From Verrucosispora sioxanthis (lineage in GTDB: Bacteria > Actinomycetota > Actinomycetes > Mycobacteriales > Micromonosporaceae): DNA of 64,000 nucleotides. The notes beneath the pieces are model-generated. The model ran no database searches. It saw only the letters and a program-made list of their open reading frames with translations, and was not told the DNA's origin. Positions 8,758 through 17,483 of the stretch are shown here, one piece after another; position 1 is the first letter of the stretch; the number at the start of each line of letters is the position of its first letter. The stretch covers positions 62,001 to 126,000 of the forward strand of contig NZ_SAIY01000010.1 of NCBI RefSeq assembly GCF_010560025.1, read 5' to 3'. The position numbers were made by a program, and so were the translations under genes.

Positions 8758-8795
8758 GGGGGCCGGGCGCGCGTCGGTACGCACACCCGGCCCCC
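8758..8795. terminator. hairpin terminator
   Basis: GGGGGCCGGG pairs perfectly with CCCGGCCCCC across an 18-nt loop. It lies 9 bp after the small basic gene and before the end of the convergent 168-residue gene, so it could act in both directions. Confidence 0.6.
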
Positions 8796-8849
8796 TGCCC
8801 TTCCGCGTCGCGCCGGTGCCGGGCGCCACGGTCGGAGGATCACCAGAGT

Positions 8850-9356
8850 TCAGTGAGCGGCACAACAGGGTGTCGGGTCGGGCACCTCGAACGGTGCCAG
8901 GCCGCCCGCGTGGTGCGGCATGGTGACCAGGACCAGTTCGCCGGCCTGCCACTGTGGCCGGACGAAGTCCCTGGTGTGCACCGGCATGTCCGGGGCGACC
9001 GGCGTACCGCCCAGCGCCACCACCCGCTCGATCGCCCCGGCGGCGAGCAGTTCGGCGACGGTGAGGGTGCCGACCATCCGGTCCGCGCCCGGATAGCACA
9101 CCGCCCGTCCCGAGCGGCGGGCGGCGTGTTCACCCGCTGCCCGGGCCGCTGCGACCCGCAGTTCGGGCGGGGTGTCCGCCAGCTCCGCGAGCCGCTCCGC
9201 CGCCGGGCCGGCCACACTGAGCGCCACGTGCGGGTACGGCTCGGCGACCAGGTGGGTGCAGGCGACCAGGTCCGCCCCCAGCCCTGTCACCTGCTCGGTG
9301 AGCCAGTGGTCGGCCGCACGCAGGGTGCGGTGCCCCAGGCTGAGGCCGACGATCAC
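8850..9356 (-). CDS. hypothetical protein coupled to the PHP-domain gene
   Basis: A 168-residue soluble protein that I do not recognise. It begins VIVGLSLGHRTLRAADHWLTEQVTG and has alternating hydrophobic and Ala-rich helices and a Cys pair at the very end (PTPCCAAH). GTG 9356 is chosen because it overlaps the stop of the upstream PHP gene in a GTGA junction. A longer in-frame GTG at 9404 would overlap that gene by 52 bp. Coupling suggests that the two products are made together. Confidence 0.6.
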   Translation of the reverse strand: MIVGLSLGHRTLRAADHWLTEQVTGLGADLVACTHLVAEPYPHVALSVAGPAAERLAELADTPPELRVAAARAAGEHAARRSGRAVCYPGADRMVGTLTVAELLAAGAIERVVALGGTPVAPDMPVHTRDFVRPQWQAGELVLVTMPHHAGGLAPFEVPDPTPCCAAH

Positions 9357-11062
9357 CTCGGCAGCACCCAGATCGGGTTGGCGTAGAACCACAGGTCCTC
9401 CCACGGGTTGGCGGCACCCGCGACGTCCAACGCGGGACCGAACGGGTCGACCCCCGCGCCCATCAGACCGGGCTGGCTGCGCTTGCCGTCGGTACCCCGG
9501 ATGCGCAGGTAGAACGGCTGATCCACTCGGCCGAACGAGTAGCTGAACGAGACCCGGCCGGTTCGCCTGGTCACCTCGAAGGACTTGACCACCTTCGTGT
9601 CCGGGGCGGTGAAGCTGTCCTGGTCGGCGACCGGGCCGGTCACCCGGCCGGCGATCACGTCGACGCGGGCGAGCACCGGCACGAACTGCGACCAGTTCGG
9701 AATGTCGGCCAGGTCGACGTCGATGGTCACCTCGACGGCGCTGCCGCGCCGGACCCGCAGCACCCCGCCGAGCGGCGTGCCGGAGTTGGCCCGCCGGTCA
9801 CCGCCGACGCGGGCGCGCACGTCCAGCCCTTTGATCAGGCCACCGTGGTCGACCCAGACCCGGCCGGCGCGCAGACCGTCCATGACCGCCCGGTAGCTGA
9901 AGCTGCTCGCCCCGACATGGGTACGGCTGTACTGCCCCGGCCAGTAGTCACCGGCGTCGGTGATCACCGGTCCGTGGACCGGGTCCTCGTACCTGCCGTT
10001 GAGGTTGAAGTCGCTGCCCGGGCCCCGCTGGGAGGTGTCCAGGTAGTTGACGTGCGAGTCGGAGTTGGCGCTGATCCACCAGGCCCGGCCCTCGGCGAGC
10101 AGGCTGTCCCAGAGACCACCGACCGTCGAGGTCATCCAGTCGAACCCACCCCAGGTGCGGTAGCTCTCCAGCGGGTAGCCGGGGAACGAGTTGGCCGACG
10201 GGTTGTTGTCGTAGTAGCCGCGGGCCCGGCCGCCGCTGTCCCGGGGCAGGCCGGCGGCCTGGTGGCCCGGTGCGCCTTCCATCCCGATGGCGACGCTCGG
10301 GTCGGCGTCGCGCCAGGCCCGGATCTCGTGCGGGGAGTCGATGCCCCGACGGGCCGGGTGGTTGGCCAGGAAGAGCGCGCCCTCGACCCGGCGCCTGCGG
10401 ACCGCCTCACCGAGGAACTTGATGCCGGCGACGGCCAGCGCCTCGTTGGCCGGGGTGTTGTCGCCGGCGCTGCGGACGCTGCCGTCGAAGGAGTTCTCGA
10501 ACTCCTTGAGCACGGCGACCTCGTTGCGTCCGGGGTGCACGAAGACCGTGGCGTGCTCGGCCGCCGGGATGTTCCACTCCAGGCCCTGATAGATCAGCAG
10601 GTCCTTGAGCCGGCTACGGGCGGCGACGATGTCCGGGTTGACCTTCTCCACGCCGATCTTCGCGTGCGTCGCGCTGCCGTGGTCGGTCACGACCATCCAG
10701 TCCAGGCCGTACGCCCGGGCGTGCCGGGCCTGGTCGATCACCCGGTACATGGCGTCCGAGCTGTACTGGGTGTGGATGTGGTGGTCGCCGGCGAGCCAGT
10801 GGAACCCGCCGGTCCTGCCGTGGTCCCCACCCGGCCCGTGACCGTGACCGTGGTCGTGGCCACCGGCCATGGCCGGGCTGCCGGCGGCCAGCACGGTGGT
10901 GGCCGCGCCGGCACCGAGCAGGCCGGCGTTGCGCAGGAAACCGCGCCGGTTCACCTCGGCCGGCGGCAGCTCGCCGTCGGGGACGGACAGGTCGAGCGCC
11001 GGGGGTACGTCGGTGCCGGTGGCGGCGTCGTGATCGTGATGGTGCGCGTGGCCGTGGCCCAT
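9353..11062 (-). CDS. secreted PHP-domain (CehA/McbA-type) metallohydrolase, Tat substrate
   Basis: A 569-residue protein with a His-rich leader (MGHGHAHHHDHD) and a twin-arginine signal NRRGFLRNAGLLGAG...SPAMAGG around residues 38-67, so it is exported folded. The mature part starts with a second His-rich stretch and the PHP metal site DHHIHTQYSSD, then WMVVTDHGSATH. Later His/Asp motifs (ANHPARRG, NSDSHVNY) complete a multi-metal phosphoesterase-type site. The C-terminal ~150 residues look like a beta-sandwich. The CehA/McbA relatives include carbamate and phosphonate hydrolases, but the substrate is unknown here. ATG 11062 has a GGAG site 6 nt upstream. Confidence 0.8.
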   Translation of the reverse strand: MGHGHAHHHDHDAATGTDVPPALDLSVPDGELPPAEVNRRGFLRNAGLLGAGAATTVLAAGSPAMAGGHDHGHGHGPGGDHGRTGGFHWLAGDHHIHTQYSSDAMYRVIDQARHARAYGLDWMVVTDHGSATHAKIGVEKVNPDIVAARSRLKDLLIYQGLEWNIPAAEHATVFVHPGRNEVAVLKEFENSFDGSVRSAGDNTPANEALAVAGIKFLGEAVRRRRVEGALFLANHPARRGIDSPHEIRAWRDADPSVAIGMEGAPGHQAAGLPRDSGGRARGYYDNNPSANSFPGYPLESYRTWGGFDWMTSTVGGLWDSLLAEGRAWWISANSDSHVNYLDTSQRGPGSDFNLNGRYEDPVHGPVITDAGDYWPGQYSRTHVGASSFSYRAVMDGLRAGRVWVDHGGLIKGLDVRARVGGDRRANSGTPLGGVLRVRRGSAVEVTIDVDLADIPNWSQFVPVLARVDVIAGRVTGPVADQDSFTAPDTKVVKSFEVTRRTGRVSFSYSFGRVDQPFYLRIRGTDGKRSQPGLMGAGVDPFGPALDVAGAANPWEDLWFYANPIWVLPR

Positions 11063-11257
11063 CTGCTGCTCCAATGTGATCGAGGAGTCGTCGCAGGCCA
11101 ATCTGGTCGCAGCGGAGGAACGCCGCGTGTCGCCTTCGCGGCGAACGCGCGAACATGCGATCCCGGCCATGTGTGGTGCCGGTCGCGTACGCCGCTCGGC
11201 GTGGCCGTTCCGGCGGGAGTCAGCCGATCAGCGGGCGGAAGGTGCCGAGCAGCACGC

Positions 11258-12022
11258 TCACGGCCAGTGCGGCCCGGCGGTCGCCGTCGCGCGCCGGCGA
11301 CGAGCAGCCAGTCGGCCGCGACGAACCGCTGGCGGCGGGGCGAAGGTGCGCGGCACGCCGCTGTCGAAGCCCCGGGCGTCCATCGCCACGGCGAGCCGGG
11401 TACCCCGCCGGATCGCCCCGACCAGCAGCGTGAACGCCGTCGAGACGAACAGCCGCAGCCGGGCCACCGGGTTGCGGCCCGCCTCGACTCCGCGCGCCCG
11501 GCGCGCGACGGTGATCATCTGCCATTCCTGACCGAGCAGCGGCACCAACCGGAACGCCGCCAGCGCCCCGATGGCGAACCGGGCCGGCACCCTGGCGTTC
11601 TGCACGAGTGCGTCGGCCAGGTCGGTCGGGTCGGTGGTGGCGAAGACGATCACGCCGGGCAGTGCCACCGCGAACAGCCGCAGCACCAGACCGAGTGCGG
11701 TGACCAGCACCCCCGAGGTCACCACGATCGGCCCCGCGTCGAGCAGTACTTGGCCCGACCGGTCGGCGGCGAAGAGCACGAGCGTGACCAGGATGCCGCC
11801 GGCGGCGGCCAGCAGTGGCCAGGCACGTCGGGCCAGCAGCCCGGGGTGCACCCCGAACAGCGGCAGCACCGCCAGCTCCACGGCGATCGCGATGGCCGGG
11901 GTGACCGGGTCCAGCGTGGTCATCAGCGGAAACGCGAAGAGCATCGCCGCCGCCAGCTTGGCCACCGGATTGCGCCGGGCCAGCGGCGCGCCCGGCCGGG
12001 CGATCGGCTCCAGGGTGATCAT
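11258..12022 (-). CDS. ykoC: energy-coupling-factor transmembrane T component, 3' end frame-damaged
   Basis: The T (EcfT/CbiQ) subunit couples the ATPases to the S component in the membrane. The protein has about five hydrophobic segments and the coupling-helix Ala-Arg-Gly motif as VARRARGVEAG, with a second, ARG-like MDARGFDSG. As read, the frame ends at 11258 with an implausible Arg-rich tail. One base removed from the CCCC near 11344-11347, and two G residues restored (near 11296 and 11276), give FVAADWLLVAGA...ALAVSVLLGTFRPLIG ending at 11220, a normal EcfT C-terminus. ATG 12022 overlaps the ATPase stop by 4 bp. Confidence 0.85.
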   Translation of the reverse strand: MITLEPIARPGAPLARRNPVAKLAAAMLFAFPLMTTLDPVTPAIAIAVELAVLPLFGVHPGLLARRAWPLLAAAGGILVTLVLFAADRSGQVLLDAGPIVVTSGVLVTALGLVLRLFAVALPGVIVFATTDPTDLADALVQNARVPARFAIGALAAFRLVPLLGQEWQMITVARRARGVEAGRNPVARLRLFVSTAFTLLVGAIRRGTRLAVAMDARGFDSGVPRTFAPPPAVRRGRLAARRRRATATAGPHWP

Positions 12023-13458
12023 CGCGGCACCGGGTCGGCGGCGGGTGGCGTGAGGGTCAGCGTGCGGTCGGCCAGCGCGGCCACGAACTCGGCGTCGTGG
12101 GTGACGGCGACCAGGCCGTGGCCGGCGTCGCGCAGGTCGGCGAGGAGTTCCACGAGTTCCCGCCAGGTGCGCCGGTCCTGGCCGAAGGTGGGTTCGTCGC
12201 AGATCAGCAGGCGGGGCGCGGTGGCCAGGGCGGTCGCCACACTCAGCCGCCGCGCCTCGCCGCCGGAGAGGGTGTACGGGTTGGCGGCGGCGAGTCGGTC
12301 CAGCCGTAACCGATCCAGCAACTGCGCCACCCGGTCGTGGACCGTCGATTCGGGCACCCCGGTCCGCCTCGGCCCCAGGGCCAGTTCGTCGAAGACCGTG
12401 CCGGTGACGAACTGGTGCTCGGGATTCTGGAACACCGAGCCGATCCGGCGGGTCAGCGCCGGTGCCCGCCACCGGTGCGGTGCGGTCCGCGCGTCGGCTC
12501 CGGCCAGTTCCGGGGTCGCCGTCAGTCGCCCGGTGCCCGGTCGGAGGAGCCCGCCGAGCAGCAGCGCCAGGGTGGACTTCCCGGCACCATTGCGACCGAG
12601 CACGGCGAGCGCCTCACCGGCGCGTACGGTCAGGTTGGTGGGGGACAGCCGGGGCGGCTGGCCGAGTCGTTCGGCGGTGAGCAGCACCTCGCCGCCCGGA
12701 CCGGCGGCCCGGCGCGGTGGGATCGTGCGGCCGGGTACCCAGACCCCCTCGGCGGCGAGAGCGTCGCCGTGCGCGGCGAAGACCGCCTCCGGCGGGCCGT
12801 CGGCGCGGATCCCGCCGCCGGGTTCGAGCACCACCACCCGGTCGACCAGGGGCAGCGCCTCGGCGACCCGGTGTTCGACCAGGATCAGGGTGGTGTCGGC
12901 GTCCACCGCCCGGGCGAGCGCGGCGCGGACCAGGGCGGCACCGGTCGGGTCGAGGTTGGCGGTGGGTTCGTCCAGCAGCAGCAGACCGGGACGCAGCGCC
13001 AGCACGCCGGCCAGGGCGAGGCGCTGCTGTTCGCCGCCGGACAGCGCCGCGGTGGGCCGGTCCCGGTGGTACGGGAAGCCGACCCGGCGCAGTGCCTCGT
13101 CGACCCGGTGCCAGATCTGTCCGGTCGGCACGCCCCGGTTCTCCAGCCCGAACGCCACGTCGTCACCGCTGCGGGCCATGACCAGCTGGGACTGCGGATC
13201 CTGGAAGACGATGCCGACCCCGTCGCGGGCCTCGGTGGCCGGCCGGCCGTCGATCTCGATGGTGCCCTCGTGCTCCCCGGAGTCCTCGGGCAGCAGCCCG
13301 GCCAACGCCGCCAGCAACGTGCTCTTACCTGCGCCGGACGCCCCCAGCAGCAGCACCTTCTCCCCGCACTCCACCCGCAGATCCACCCCGCGCACCGCCC
13401 AGCCACGCCGTCCGGCATGCCGCCACCCGAACCCCCGCACCCGAACCCCCGCACCCAC
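12019..13458 (-). CDS. ykoD: ECF transporter duplicated ATPase (thiamine/HMP type)
   Basis: A 479-residue fusion of two ABC ATPase domains, as in YkoD. Domain 1 has Walker A GASGAGKST, LSGGEQQR and Walker B LLLLDEPTANLD. Domain 2 has GRNGAGKST, LSGGEARRLS and LLICDEPTFGQD. It energises vitamin uptake with the YkoC and YkoE subunits. GTG 13458 follows a strong GGAGGGAGAG site. It lies 102 bp downstream of ykoE, and that spacer holds an imperfect palindrome (13484-13546). Confidence 0.92.
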   Translation of the reverse strand: MGAGVRVRGFGWRHAGRRGWAVRGVDLRVECGEKVLLLGASGAGKSTLLAALAGLLPEDSGEHEGTIEIDGRPATEARDGVGIVFQDPQSQLVMARSGDDVAFGLENRGVPTGQIWHRVDEALRRVGFPYHRDRPTAALSGGEQQRLALAGVLALRPGLLLLDEPTANLDPTGAALVRAALARAVDADTTLILVEHRVAEALPLVDRVVVLEPGGGIRADGPPEAVFAAHGDALAAEGVWVPGRTIPPRRAAGPGGEVLLTAERLGQPPRLSPTNLTVRAGEALAVLGRNGAGKSTLALLLGGLLRPGTGRLTATPELAGADARTAPHRWRAPALTRRIGSVFQNPEHQFVTGTVFDELALGPRRTGVPESTVHDRVAQLLDRLRLDRLAAANPYTLSGGEARRLSVATALATAPRLLICDEPTFGQDRRTWRELVELLADLRDAGHGLVAVTHDAEFVAALADRTLTLTPPAADPVPR

Positions 13459-13483
13459 CCGCTCTCCCTCCTTCCCCGCTTCT

Positions 13484-13546
13484 CGTTGATCATGAGGTTG
13501 CCGGTTGATCTGGAGATCGAAAATGCCGCTGACCTCATGGTCAACG
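13484..13546. repeat. imperfect intergenic palindrome, GTTGATCA family
   Basis: Arms of 15 nt (13484-13498 and 13532-13546) pair with one mismatch and begin and end in CGTTGATCATGAGG-like sequence, with a smaller internal dyad (GATCTGGAGATC). Its arms resemble those of the palindrome at 20131-20190. It lies inside the ykoE-ykoD spacer, where it could attenuate or stabilise the mRNA. Confidence 0.5.
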
Positions 13547-13560
13547 CGATGGGTCGGGGG

Positions 13561-14151
13561 TCAGATGAGGGTGCGTTCGCGGGCGGCGGGGAAGCGGTCG
13601 AGGACGCCGGTACGGGTGAGGGCGCGGGTGAGGGCGAGGGCGCCGGCACCGGCGATCACGGTGGCGCTGACGATGGTGAGCGCGGCGTAGGGCAGGCGGT
13701 AGGCGGCGATGTCGCGTTCGGCGTTCCAGTAGACGAAGTCGAAGATCGCCGCGCTCAGGCCGGTCAGCGCGCCGGCCAGCAGGGCGGCCGGCAGCCGGTA
13801 CGAGCGGTACCGGAAGGCGGCGAAGGCCAACTCGGCACCGAGACCCTGCATCAGCCCCTGCAACAGGACGATGGTGCCCCACTGGCTGCCCAGCAGGGCC
13901 GAGATGATCGCCGCCAGCAGCTCGCAGTACAGCGAGGCGCCGGGCTTGCGGATGACCAGGCCGCCGAGGACGGCCGGCACCAGCCAGACCCCGTAGATGA
14001 GCGTCTGTGCCGGCGGGAAGAAGCTGAAGGCGCCCTCGGTGGCGCTCCACACCACGCCCCAGGCCCAGAAGATGACGCCGAAGGCGACCGCGATGACCGA
14101 CGCCACCACGATGTCGATGGTGCGCCAGCGGTTGCTGTCAGTTGTCTGCAC
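13561..14151 (-). CDS. ykoE: ECF transporter S component, YkoE-type thiamine/HMP binding subunit
   Basis: A 196-residue, six-helix membrane protein with the YkoE pattern (IDIVVASVIAVAFGVIFWAWG, LGSQWGTIVLLQGLMQGLGAELAFA). It supplies substrate specificity for hydroxymethylpyrimidine/thiamine uptake. The assignment rests on the family match and on the TPP riboswitch in its leader. GTG 14151 has a GGGAG ribosome site 8 nt upstream. The open frame extends through the riboswitch, but those codons are not protein-coding. Confidence 0.88.
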   Translation of the reverse strand: MQTTDSNRWRTIDIVVASVIAVAFGVIFWAWGVVWSATEGAFSFFPPAQTLIYGVWLVPAVLGGLVIRKPGASLYCELLAAIISALLGSQWGTIVLLQGLMQGLGAELAFAAFRYRSYRLPAALLAGALTGLSAAIFDFVYWNAERDIAAYRLPYAALTIVSATVIAGAGALALTRALTRTGVLDRFPAARERTLI

Positions 14152-14237
14152 GATGTTTGCTCCCAGTCCAGATGCGAACCAGGCAAGACGCACGCCCCGC
14201 CCGGCGGCGCCGGACGGTGGCGGGCTGGAGGTGGACC

Positions 14238-14325
14238 GAACTCCCTGCGCTGGCATTACCCAGATCAGGTGCGGAGGGTCTGCGGGCGGACCCGCACTCT
14301 CAGCGCTGTGCGCTCCCCTGTCGGA
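14238..14325 (-). ncRNA. TPP riboswitch (THI element)
   Basis: On the minus strand the order GGGGAGC, GCTGAGAGTG, ACCTGATCTGGGTAATG, CCAGCGCAGGGAG is the conserved TPP aptamer core. It includes the CTGAGA pyrimidine-binding bulge and the pyrophosphate-binding GGGTAATGCCAGCG. It lies 87 nt before the ykoE start, and TPP binding should switch off ykoEDC. The aptamer ends close enough to the ribosome site (14159-14164) for translational control. Confidence 0.95.
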
Positions 14326-14344
14326 GGTGTTGTCTGTCCCGCCG

Positions 14345-14374
14345 ACGCTAACACCACGGAAGATCCACCGGCAA
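14345..14374 (-). promoter_or_regulatory. candidate promoter of the riboswitch-ykoEDC transcript
   Basis: Minus-strand TTGCCG (14374-14369) and TAGCGT (14350-14345) are separated by 18 nt. Transcription would start near 14338, just upstream of the TPP aptamer, giving a leader of about 190 nt. Confidence 0.5.
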
Positions 14375-14529
14375 TGTGATCCACCCAGGTCACGACGGGT
14401 GTTCGCGTTCGGCTGGTCCGGTCGGCCGGGGAGGCGGGTGAGGCTGGCCAAATCTGTGACATCCATCGACGTCATCCGCGCCGGACGGTAATCTCAGTCC
14501 GCCGATCCGCCACGGCCGAAGGGTGACGG

Positions 14530-15603
14530 GTGACCACAGACACTGACCGGGCCGTCCCGGGCGAACCGGAGCCCCGATCCTCGGCTGGGGGCGTCGACAC
14601 CGAAACCCGCCCACCGGAGCCTGCCGGCGACGAGCCGCCCCGGCGCTGGCTCGGCGACCGGATCGGCTCGGTGGAGATCCTGGCGGCGCTGCTGATCATC
14701 CTGATCATCTTTCGGGAGCCGATCGCCGCCGCCCTGGACGACCCCCGCATCCAGACCTGGACCACCGTCTTCGTCTCGATCATGGTGCAGGCGGTGCCGT
14801 TCCTGGCCTTCGGCGTACTGCTCTCTGCCGTGATCGCGGTCTTCGTACCCCGGTCCTTCTGGGCGAGGGCGTTGCCCCGGCACCCGGCACTGGCGGTGCC
14901 GGCGGCCAGCGCGGCCGGGGTGGTGCTGCCGGGCTGCGAGTGCGGCTCGGTGCCGATCGCCGGGTCGTTGATCCGGCGGGGTGTCACGCCGGCCGCCGCG
15001 CTGGCGTTCCTGCTCGCCGCCCCGGCGGTCAACCCGATCGTGCTCACCGCCACCGCGGTCGCCTTCCCGAACAATCCCGAGATGGTGCTCGCCCGGGGCG
15101 TCGCCAGCCTGATCGTCGCCATGATCATGGGTTGGCTCTGGCTGCGGCTCGGGCGTACCGAATGGATCAGGATGCCGCGTCGTCCGGAACTGGACGACGC
15201 GTCCCGGGGCCGGGCCTTCTGGGCCGCGGTCCGTCACGACGTGACGCACGCCGGTGGTTTCCTGGTGCTCGGCGCGATGGCGGCCGCCAGCATCAACGTG
15301 CTGGTGCCGGAGCGGTGGTTGCAGACCCTGGCCGACAACGCATGGTTGTCGGTCCTGGCGCTGGCGTTGCTCGCCGTGCTGCTCTCGCTCTGCTCGGAGG
15401 CCGACGCCTTCGTCGCGGCCTCGCTGTCCCAGTTCTCGCTCACGTCCCGACTGGTCTTCCTGGTGGTGGGGCCGATGGTCGATCTCAAGCTGATCTCGAT
15501 GCAGGCCGGTGTGTTCGGTCGACGCTTCGCCTTCCGGTTCGCACCGACCACCTTCGTGGTGGCCCTGCTGGTCGCCGCCGGCGCCGGGGCGGTGCTGCTG
15601 TGA
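14530..15603 (+). CDS. YraQ/UPF0718-family permease
   Basis: A 357-residue membrane protein with an acidic/Pro-rich 45-residue cytoplasmic start and about eight helices in two halves. The conserved loop GVVLPGCECGSVPIAGSLIRRG carries the CECG cysteines typical of this permease family (related to ArsP). The paired motif CSEADAFVAASL is in the second half. The substrate is not known. GTG 14530 follows an AAGGGTGACGG site. The stop overlaps the start of the TIGR03943 partner in a GTGA junction, the standard pairing for these two families. Confidence 0.87.
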   Translation: MTTDTDRAVPGEPEPRSSAGGVDTETRPPEPAGDEPPRRWLGDRIGSVEILAALLIILIIFREPIAAALDDPRIQTWTTVFVSIMVQAVPFLAFGVLLSAVIAVFVPRSFWARALPRHPALAVPAASAAGVVLPGCECGSVPIAGSLIRRGVTPAAALAFLLAAPAVNPIVLTATAVAFPNNPEMVLARGVASLIVAMIMGWLWLRLGRTEWIRMPRRPELDDASRGRAFWAAVRHDVTHAGGFLVLGAMAAASINVLVPERWLQTLADNAWLSVLALALLAVLLSLCSEADAFVAASLSQFSLTSRLVFLVVGPMVDLKLISMQAGVFGRRFAFRFAPTTFVVALLVAAGAGAVLL

Positions 15604-16432
15604 ACCGGCAGGCGCAGGCGGTGATCCTGCTGCTGCTCGGCGGCGCGGTGATCCGGGCCAGCGTCACCGACCTCTACCTGCGCTACGTCAAGGAAGGGCT
15701 GCGCCCCTTCCTGATCGCCGCCGGCCTGCTGCTGGTCGCCGCCGCGGTCATGACGCTCTGGTACGAGCTGCGCCCCCGGCCCCGCGCGCTGGCCCCGACC
15801 GGCGATCCCGGCGGCGCTCCGCCGGTGGCGACGGCAGCGTCCCGGCCGGCGGCAGCGTCGACGTCCCGGACGTCGGCCCTGGCGACCCGGCGAACGGACC
15901 CGACACCGGGCACGACGGGCACGGGCATGCCCATCACGAGCCTCGGGTCGGTTGGCTGTTGATCCTGCCCGTGCTCGGCCTGCTGCTGGTCGCCCCGCCG
16001 GCCCTCGGCTCGTACGCGGCGGGTCAGGCCGGCACCGCGCTGAGCAGCCAGCAGCAGTCGGACTACCCGCCGTTGCCGGAGGGTGACCCGGTGCAGGTCA
16101 GCGTCCTGGACTATGCCTCCCGGGCGCTGTTCGACCGGGGCACGTCGATCGGCGACCGGCGGGTGCAGCTCACCGGCTTCATCGCCACCGGCCCCGACGG
16201 CCAGCCGATCCTGGCCCGGATGGTGCTGTCCTGCTGCGCCGCCGACGGCCGCCCGGTCAAGCTCGGGTTGACCGGTGACGTACCGGCCGGGCTGCCCGAC
16301 GACAGCTGGGTGGAGGTGATCGGCCGCTACAGCGACCGGCTCGGCCGGGACCCGGTCAACGACGCCGAGATCCCCTACCTGGAGGTCGAGTCCTGGCGGC
16401 AGGTGCCCGTCCCCAAGCGCCCGTACGACTGA
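15600..16432 (+). CDS. TIGR03943/DUF1980-family permease partner, frame broken by one base
   Basis: The N-terminal two helices (NRQAQAVILLLLGGAVIRAS, LRPFLIAAGLLLVAAAVMTL) read from GTG 15600. The His-rich linker (GHDGHGHAHHEP), third helix and soluble beta domain (RVQLTGFIATGPDG, MVLSCCAADGRPVKLGL) read in the next frame to the stop at 16432. One base missing between about 15810 and 15840, in a region of short G/C runs, restores a protein of about 277 residues. The CxA/CC motif of the soluble domain is intact. It works with the adjacent YraQ-type permease, to which it is translationally coupled. Confidence 0.82.
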
Positions 16433-16531
16433 CCCGCGCGGCCGTGCTCGACGCCCTGCGGCGTCGGCCGGGTGCGGTGGCCGGCGCCGGTCGTCTGGCG
16501 CCACCCGTCCGGCGCGGTGCAGGGCGCTCGG

Positions 16532-16537
16532 TAGGCT
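16532..16537 (+). promoter_or_regulatory. -10 box of a leaderless start (hydrolase gene)
   Basis: TAGGCT ends 6 nt before ATG 16544 and there is no Shine-Dalgarno sequence, so the transcript probably begins at the start codon. Confidence 0.6.
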
Positions 16538-16543
16538 GCCGGG

Positions 16544-17374
16544 ATGCGTATCGAGGCCCGGGGTCTGCGGTTCGACGTCGCCACCGGCGGTCCGGAGCAG
16601 GGCGAACCGGTGCTGCTGCTGCACGGTTTCCCGCAGCACTCGGGCGAGTGGGACGGGGTCCTGCCGACCCTGCACGCCGCTGGTCTACGCAGTTACGCGC
16701 TCGACCAGCGGGGCTACTCGCCGCAGGCCCGGCCCGCCGAGGTCGAGGCGTACCGGCTGGGTGCACTTGTCGCCGACGCGGTGGCGGTGCTGGACGCCCT
16801 CGGGGTGCCCGCCGCGCACGTGGTCGGGCACGACTGGGGCGCGGTCGTCGCGTGGGCGCTGGCGGCCACCCATCCGGACCGGGTGCGCACGCTGACCGCG
16901 GTCTCCGTGCCGCATCCGGCCGCCATGGCGTACGCGCTGGCGAACGACCCGCAACAGAAGGCACGCTCGGCGTACATGCTGCTGTTCCGGCAGCCGGGGG
17001 TGGCCGAGAAGACGTTGTTGTCGCTCGGTGCGGTCGGGTTGCGCCGGCTGCTGCGCGGCGTCGGCGACGCGGAACGGGTGGCGGCGTACGCCGATCCGAT
17101 GCGCGAGCCGGGCGCGTTGACCGCCGCCCTGAACTGGTACCGGGCGATGTCGAAGGCGGATCTGGCAGCGACCGGCCCGGTGTCGGTGCCCACCACGTTC
17201 GTCTGGAGCGACGGTGACGTGGCTATCGGACGGGTGGCCGCGCAGGCGTGCGCCGCGCACGTGACCGGGGAGTTCCGATTCGTCGAACTGGCCGGGGTCA
17301 CCCACTGGATCCCGGACGAGGCACCGACGCCGTTGGCCGAGGCGATCCTGGCCCGGGTGCGCCCGGCGGTTTGA
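16544..17374 (+). CDS. alpha/beta hydrolase, epoxide-hydrolase-like
   Basis: A 276-residue soluble hydrolase. It shows the oxyanion HGFPQHSGEW motif near residue 27, DQRGYS, nucleophile elbow GHDWGA (Asp as nucleophile, as in epoxide hydrolases and dehalogenases), an acidic SDGDVAIG and the catalytic His in VTHWIPDEAP. The Asp nucleophile argues against an esterase. The substrate is unknown. Its start is set by a TAGGCT -10 box 6 nt upstream. It appears to be a single-gene transcript. Confidence 0.88.
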   Translation: MRIEARGLRFDVATGGPEQGEPVLLLHGFPQHSGEWDGVLPTLHAAGLRSYALDQRGYSPQARPAEVEAYRLGALVADAVAVLDALGVPAAHVVGHDWGAVVAWALAATHPDRVRTLTAVSVPHPAAMAYALANDPQQKARSAYMLLFRQPGVAEKTLLSLGAVGLRRLLRGVGDAERVAAYADPMREPGALTAALNWYRAMSKADLAATGPVSVPTTFVWSDGDVAIGRVAAQACAAHVTGEFRFVELAGVTHWIPDEAPTPLAEAILARVRPAV

Positions 17375-17483
17375 GTGGGCGGAGAGCGGGCACGGGGATC
17401 CTGAACGGGTTTCGGTTCGCACCCGGTGGGGCATCAGCGTGACCGCCGGCGGCGAGGGCCGGCGGAGCCCCCGGAGGTCCGCA

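Larger units (their letters stand above)
14152..14529. other. 378-bp divergent regulatory region
   Basis: Holds the TPP riboswitch and promoter of ykoEDC on the minus strand. On the plus strand it holds a TAATCT -10-like box (14490-14495) upstream of the YraQ-type permease. No further gene is seen. Confidence 0.5.

Noticed and set aside
11220..11525. Separate gene downstream of the ECF T component
   Set aside because: Its only family-like part is the missing C-terminus of the T component in a shifted frame.
9845..13489. 1214-codon open frame on the plus strand
   Set aside because: Antisense to the PHP and ECF transporter genes; long because of extreme GC content, with Arg/Gly/Pro composition and no domain.
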